From NCBI RefSeq assembly GCF_021083305.1, contig NZ_JAJFAY010000001.1, positions 1,736,001 to 1,800,000 on the forward strand: a stretch of 64,000 nucleotides of DNA, given 5' to 3'. Under the pieces are notes generated by a model. The model had not been told where the DNA came from. It made no database searches and worked only from the letters and a program-made list of their open reading frames with translations. The translations under genes and the position numbers were made by a program. This document shows positions 63,866 to 64,000 of this stretch, in pieces. This DNA is from Haladaptatus sp. DYF46 (GTDB lineage: Archaea > Halobacteriota > Halobacteria > Halobacteriales > Haladaptataceae). Position 1 is the first letter of the stretch, and each line of letters starts with the position of its first letter.

Positions 63866-64000
<135 letters not shown>

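Overview
The window is chromosomal DNA from a halophilic archaeon (class Halobacteria). The supporting evidence is the split archaeal RNA polymerase genes (A'/A'' and B'/B'') next to archaeal EF-1alpha, EF-2, S7 and S12; very acidic predicted proteins; TATA-like boxes about 25-30 nt before start codons (leaderless-style genes); F420 and methanopterin-type genes (cofE, mer); and haloarchaeal families such as HTH-10 regulators, the HVO_0476-type zinc protein and CxxC microproteins. The genus cannot be fixed from the sequence alone.

Layout. 1-16.2 kb is the information-processing cluster on the minus strand: rpoH-rpoB''-rpoB'-rpoA'-rpoA''-nusA, a membrane protein, S12, S7, EF-2, an ACT protein with homoserine dehydrogenase, and EF-1alpha running off the left edge. 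A strong hairpin element follows nusA. 16.4-17.6 kb holds two identical tRNA-Asp genes separated by a small PD-(D/E)xK nuclease-like gene, then a hairpin-rich tract with a further copy of the tRNA 3' end; it looks like an integration scar. 17.6-22.2 kb has a secreted COG1361-like protein paired with an MMPL/RND exporter, then a universal stress protein. 22.2-23.1 kb is a fluoride-resistance unit: two overlapping CrcB/Fluc genes behind what reads as a fluoride riboswitch.

23-33.9 kb carries a HerA-like ATPase, membrane proteins, three methyltransferases, zinc-binding proteins, an M29-like peptidase and archaeal GAPDH. 34-45.6 kb has a secreted N/Q-rich small protein with a folded leader, Hsp20, an ATP-grasp ligase, an ASCH protein, three GTPases (NOG1-like, EngB, YchF-like), a TIGR00341/DUF389 membrane protein, and an HTH-10 regulator divergent from a DUF1611-dipeptide epimerase pair. 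46.4-52.4 kb holds an amino-acid permease overlapping an M20 peptidase, an FAD oxidoreductase, a 2-hydroxyacid dehydrogenase and a LURP-one-like protein. 52.6-64 kb has a NUDIX-eIF2B fusion, two PQQ-type beta-propeller lipoproteins, a phosphoesterase, cofE-mer, a MoxR-DUF58-transglutaminase operon, and the start of aIF1.

The most unusual signals are non-coding. (i) Two diverged copies (about 41.0 and 45.7-46.1 kb) of a roughly 350-bp intergenic element keep the same multi-stem fold while their stem sequences change in a compensatory way, as expected of a structured RNA or hairpin-based mobile element; G-U/C-A asymmetry in its main stem favours minus-strand transcription. (ii) The fluoride riboswitch upstream of crcB. 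(iii) The tandem tRNA-Asp/nuclease arrangement.
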